Shown here: in pieces, positions 14,218-14,422 of the stretch
Numbering within the stretch: the first letter of the stretch is position 1
Layout of the letters: each line of letters opens with the position of its first letter
Assembly (NCBI GenBank): GCA_018054915.1
Contig: JAGPIR010000010.1
Span: 1 to 14,422, forward strand
DNA from: Allobrachymonas sp.
GTDB taxonomy: Bacteria; Pseudomonadota; Gammaproteobacteria; Burkholderiales; Burkholderiaceae_C
DNA: 14,422 bases
Direction: 5' to 3'
Notes under the pieces: model-generated
Seen by the model: the letters and a program-made list of their open reading frames with translations, nothing else
What the model was told of the DNA's origin: nothing
Database searches by the model: none
Made by a program: the position numbers and the translations under genes

Positions 14218-14422
14218 ATGACCGATCTCTCCACCATCGCCCCGCGCGACAAGGCCGAAATCCTGGCCCAGGCGCTACCCTATATCCGCAAGTTCCATGG
14301 CAAGACCATGGTCATCAAATATGGCGGCAACGCCATGACCGACCCGGAGCTGCAGCAGGACTTTGCCGAGGACGTGGTGCTGCTCAAGCTGGTGGGCATC
14401 AACCCGGTGGTGGTGCATGGCG
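14218..14422 (+). CDS. argB: Acetylglutamate kinase (N-terminal part, cut by window edge)
   Basis: The 68 complete codons begin MTDLSTIAPRDKAEILAQAL and include the nucleotide-binding motif VIKYGGNAM (about 36-44), then the end of the first strand-helix unit and GINPVVVHG. This is the conserved N-terminus of ArgB, which phosphorylates N-acetyl-L-glutamate in the second step of arginine biosynthesis in the cytoplasm. The remaining three quarters lie beyond the window. The start ATG at 14218 lacks a strong Shine-Dalgarno. The gene sits 69 bp downstream of the GT-C-like gene on the same strand but belongs to unrelated metabolism. It therefore probably marks the chromosomal edge of the polysaccharide region. 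I could not identify a convincing promoter in the gap. Confidence 0.95.
   Translation, partial: MTDLSTIAPRDKAEILAQALPYIRKFHGKTMVIKYGGNAMTDPELQQDFAEDVVLLKLVGINPVVVHG

Noticed and set aside
1..14422. CRISPR arrays, tRNA or rRNA genes, insertion-sequence transposases
   Set aside because: No regularly spaced direct repeats, no cloverleaf-like segments and no transposase or integrase motifs were noticed.

Overview
The window is GC-rich and densely coded, with long shadow ORFs opposite the real genes, as is typical of high-GC Proteobacteria. The argB start, the Wzm-like permease and the style of the secreted protein suggest a betaproteobacterium of the order Burkholderiales, probably Comamonadaceae. 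That placement is inference from protein character, not from a search. The locus looks like a cell-surface polysaccharide (O-antigen or capsule type) region into which unrelated accessory DNA has been placed.

Layout. Positions 1-462 (minus) hold the start of an ABC-2 polysaccharide-export permease that runs off the left edge. Positions 533-1471 (minus) encode an exported parvulin-type prolyl isomerase. A clear intrinsic terminator at about 1523-1557 separates it from a 519-residue secreted protein of unknown function (1584-3143, minus). A long noncoding upstream region follows, ending in a 101-bp inverted-repeat element (3580-3680) that resembles a MITE or REP unit. Positions 3680-4895 (minus) hold a two-gene cassette: an XRE-type HTH regulator overlapping by 4 nt a nucleotidyltransferase-like (DUF6036-type) gene that carries a one-base frameshift. 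A 38-bp AT-rich palindrome just upstream of the regulator looks like its operator.

Positions 5096-7051 (minus) encode a protein with two GT2 glycosyltransferase domains. Positions 7400-11086 (minus) encode a 1228-residue enzyme that joins a SAM methyltransferase, a coiled coil, a GT2 domain and a GT-B (GT4-like) domain. GC-rich palindromic repeats fill the spacers on both sides of the double-GT2 gene. Diverging from the large enzyme, on the plus strand, are a WecA/MraY-type undecaprenyl-phosphate sugar-phosphate transferase (11228-12331) and a polytopic GT-C-like membrane protein (12331-14148). The start of argB (acetylglutamate kinase) follows at 14218 and is cut by the right edge.

Likely joint function (inference). 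The WecA-like enzyme would load the first sugar onto undecaprenyl phosphate. The double-GT2 and MTase-GT2-GT4 proteins would extend the chain and perhaps methylate it. The GT-C-like protein may add lipid-linked sugar on the periplasmic side, and the Wzm-like permease would export the finished glycan. The HTH/DUF6036 cassette, the secreted protein and the prolyl isomerase lie between the sugar-transfer genes and the exporter, and may be a later insertion or an independent module. The most unusual items are the trimodular enzyme, the decayed toxin-antitoxin-like pair with its palindromic operator, and the inverted-repeat element that touches the stop codon of the decayed gene.
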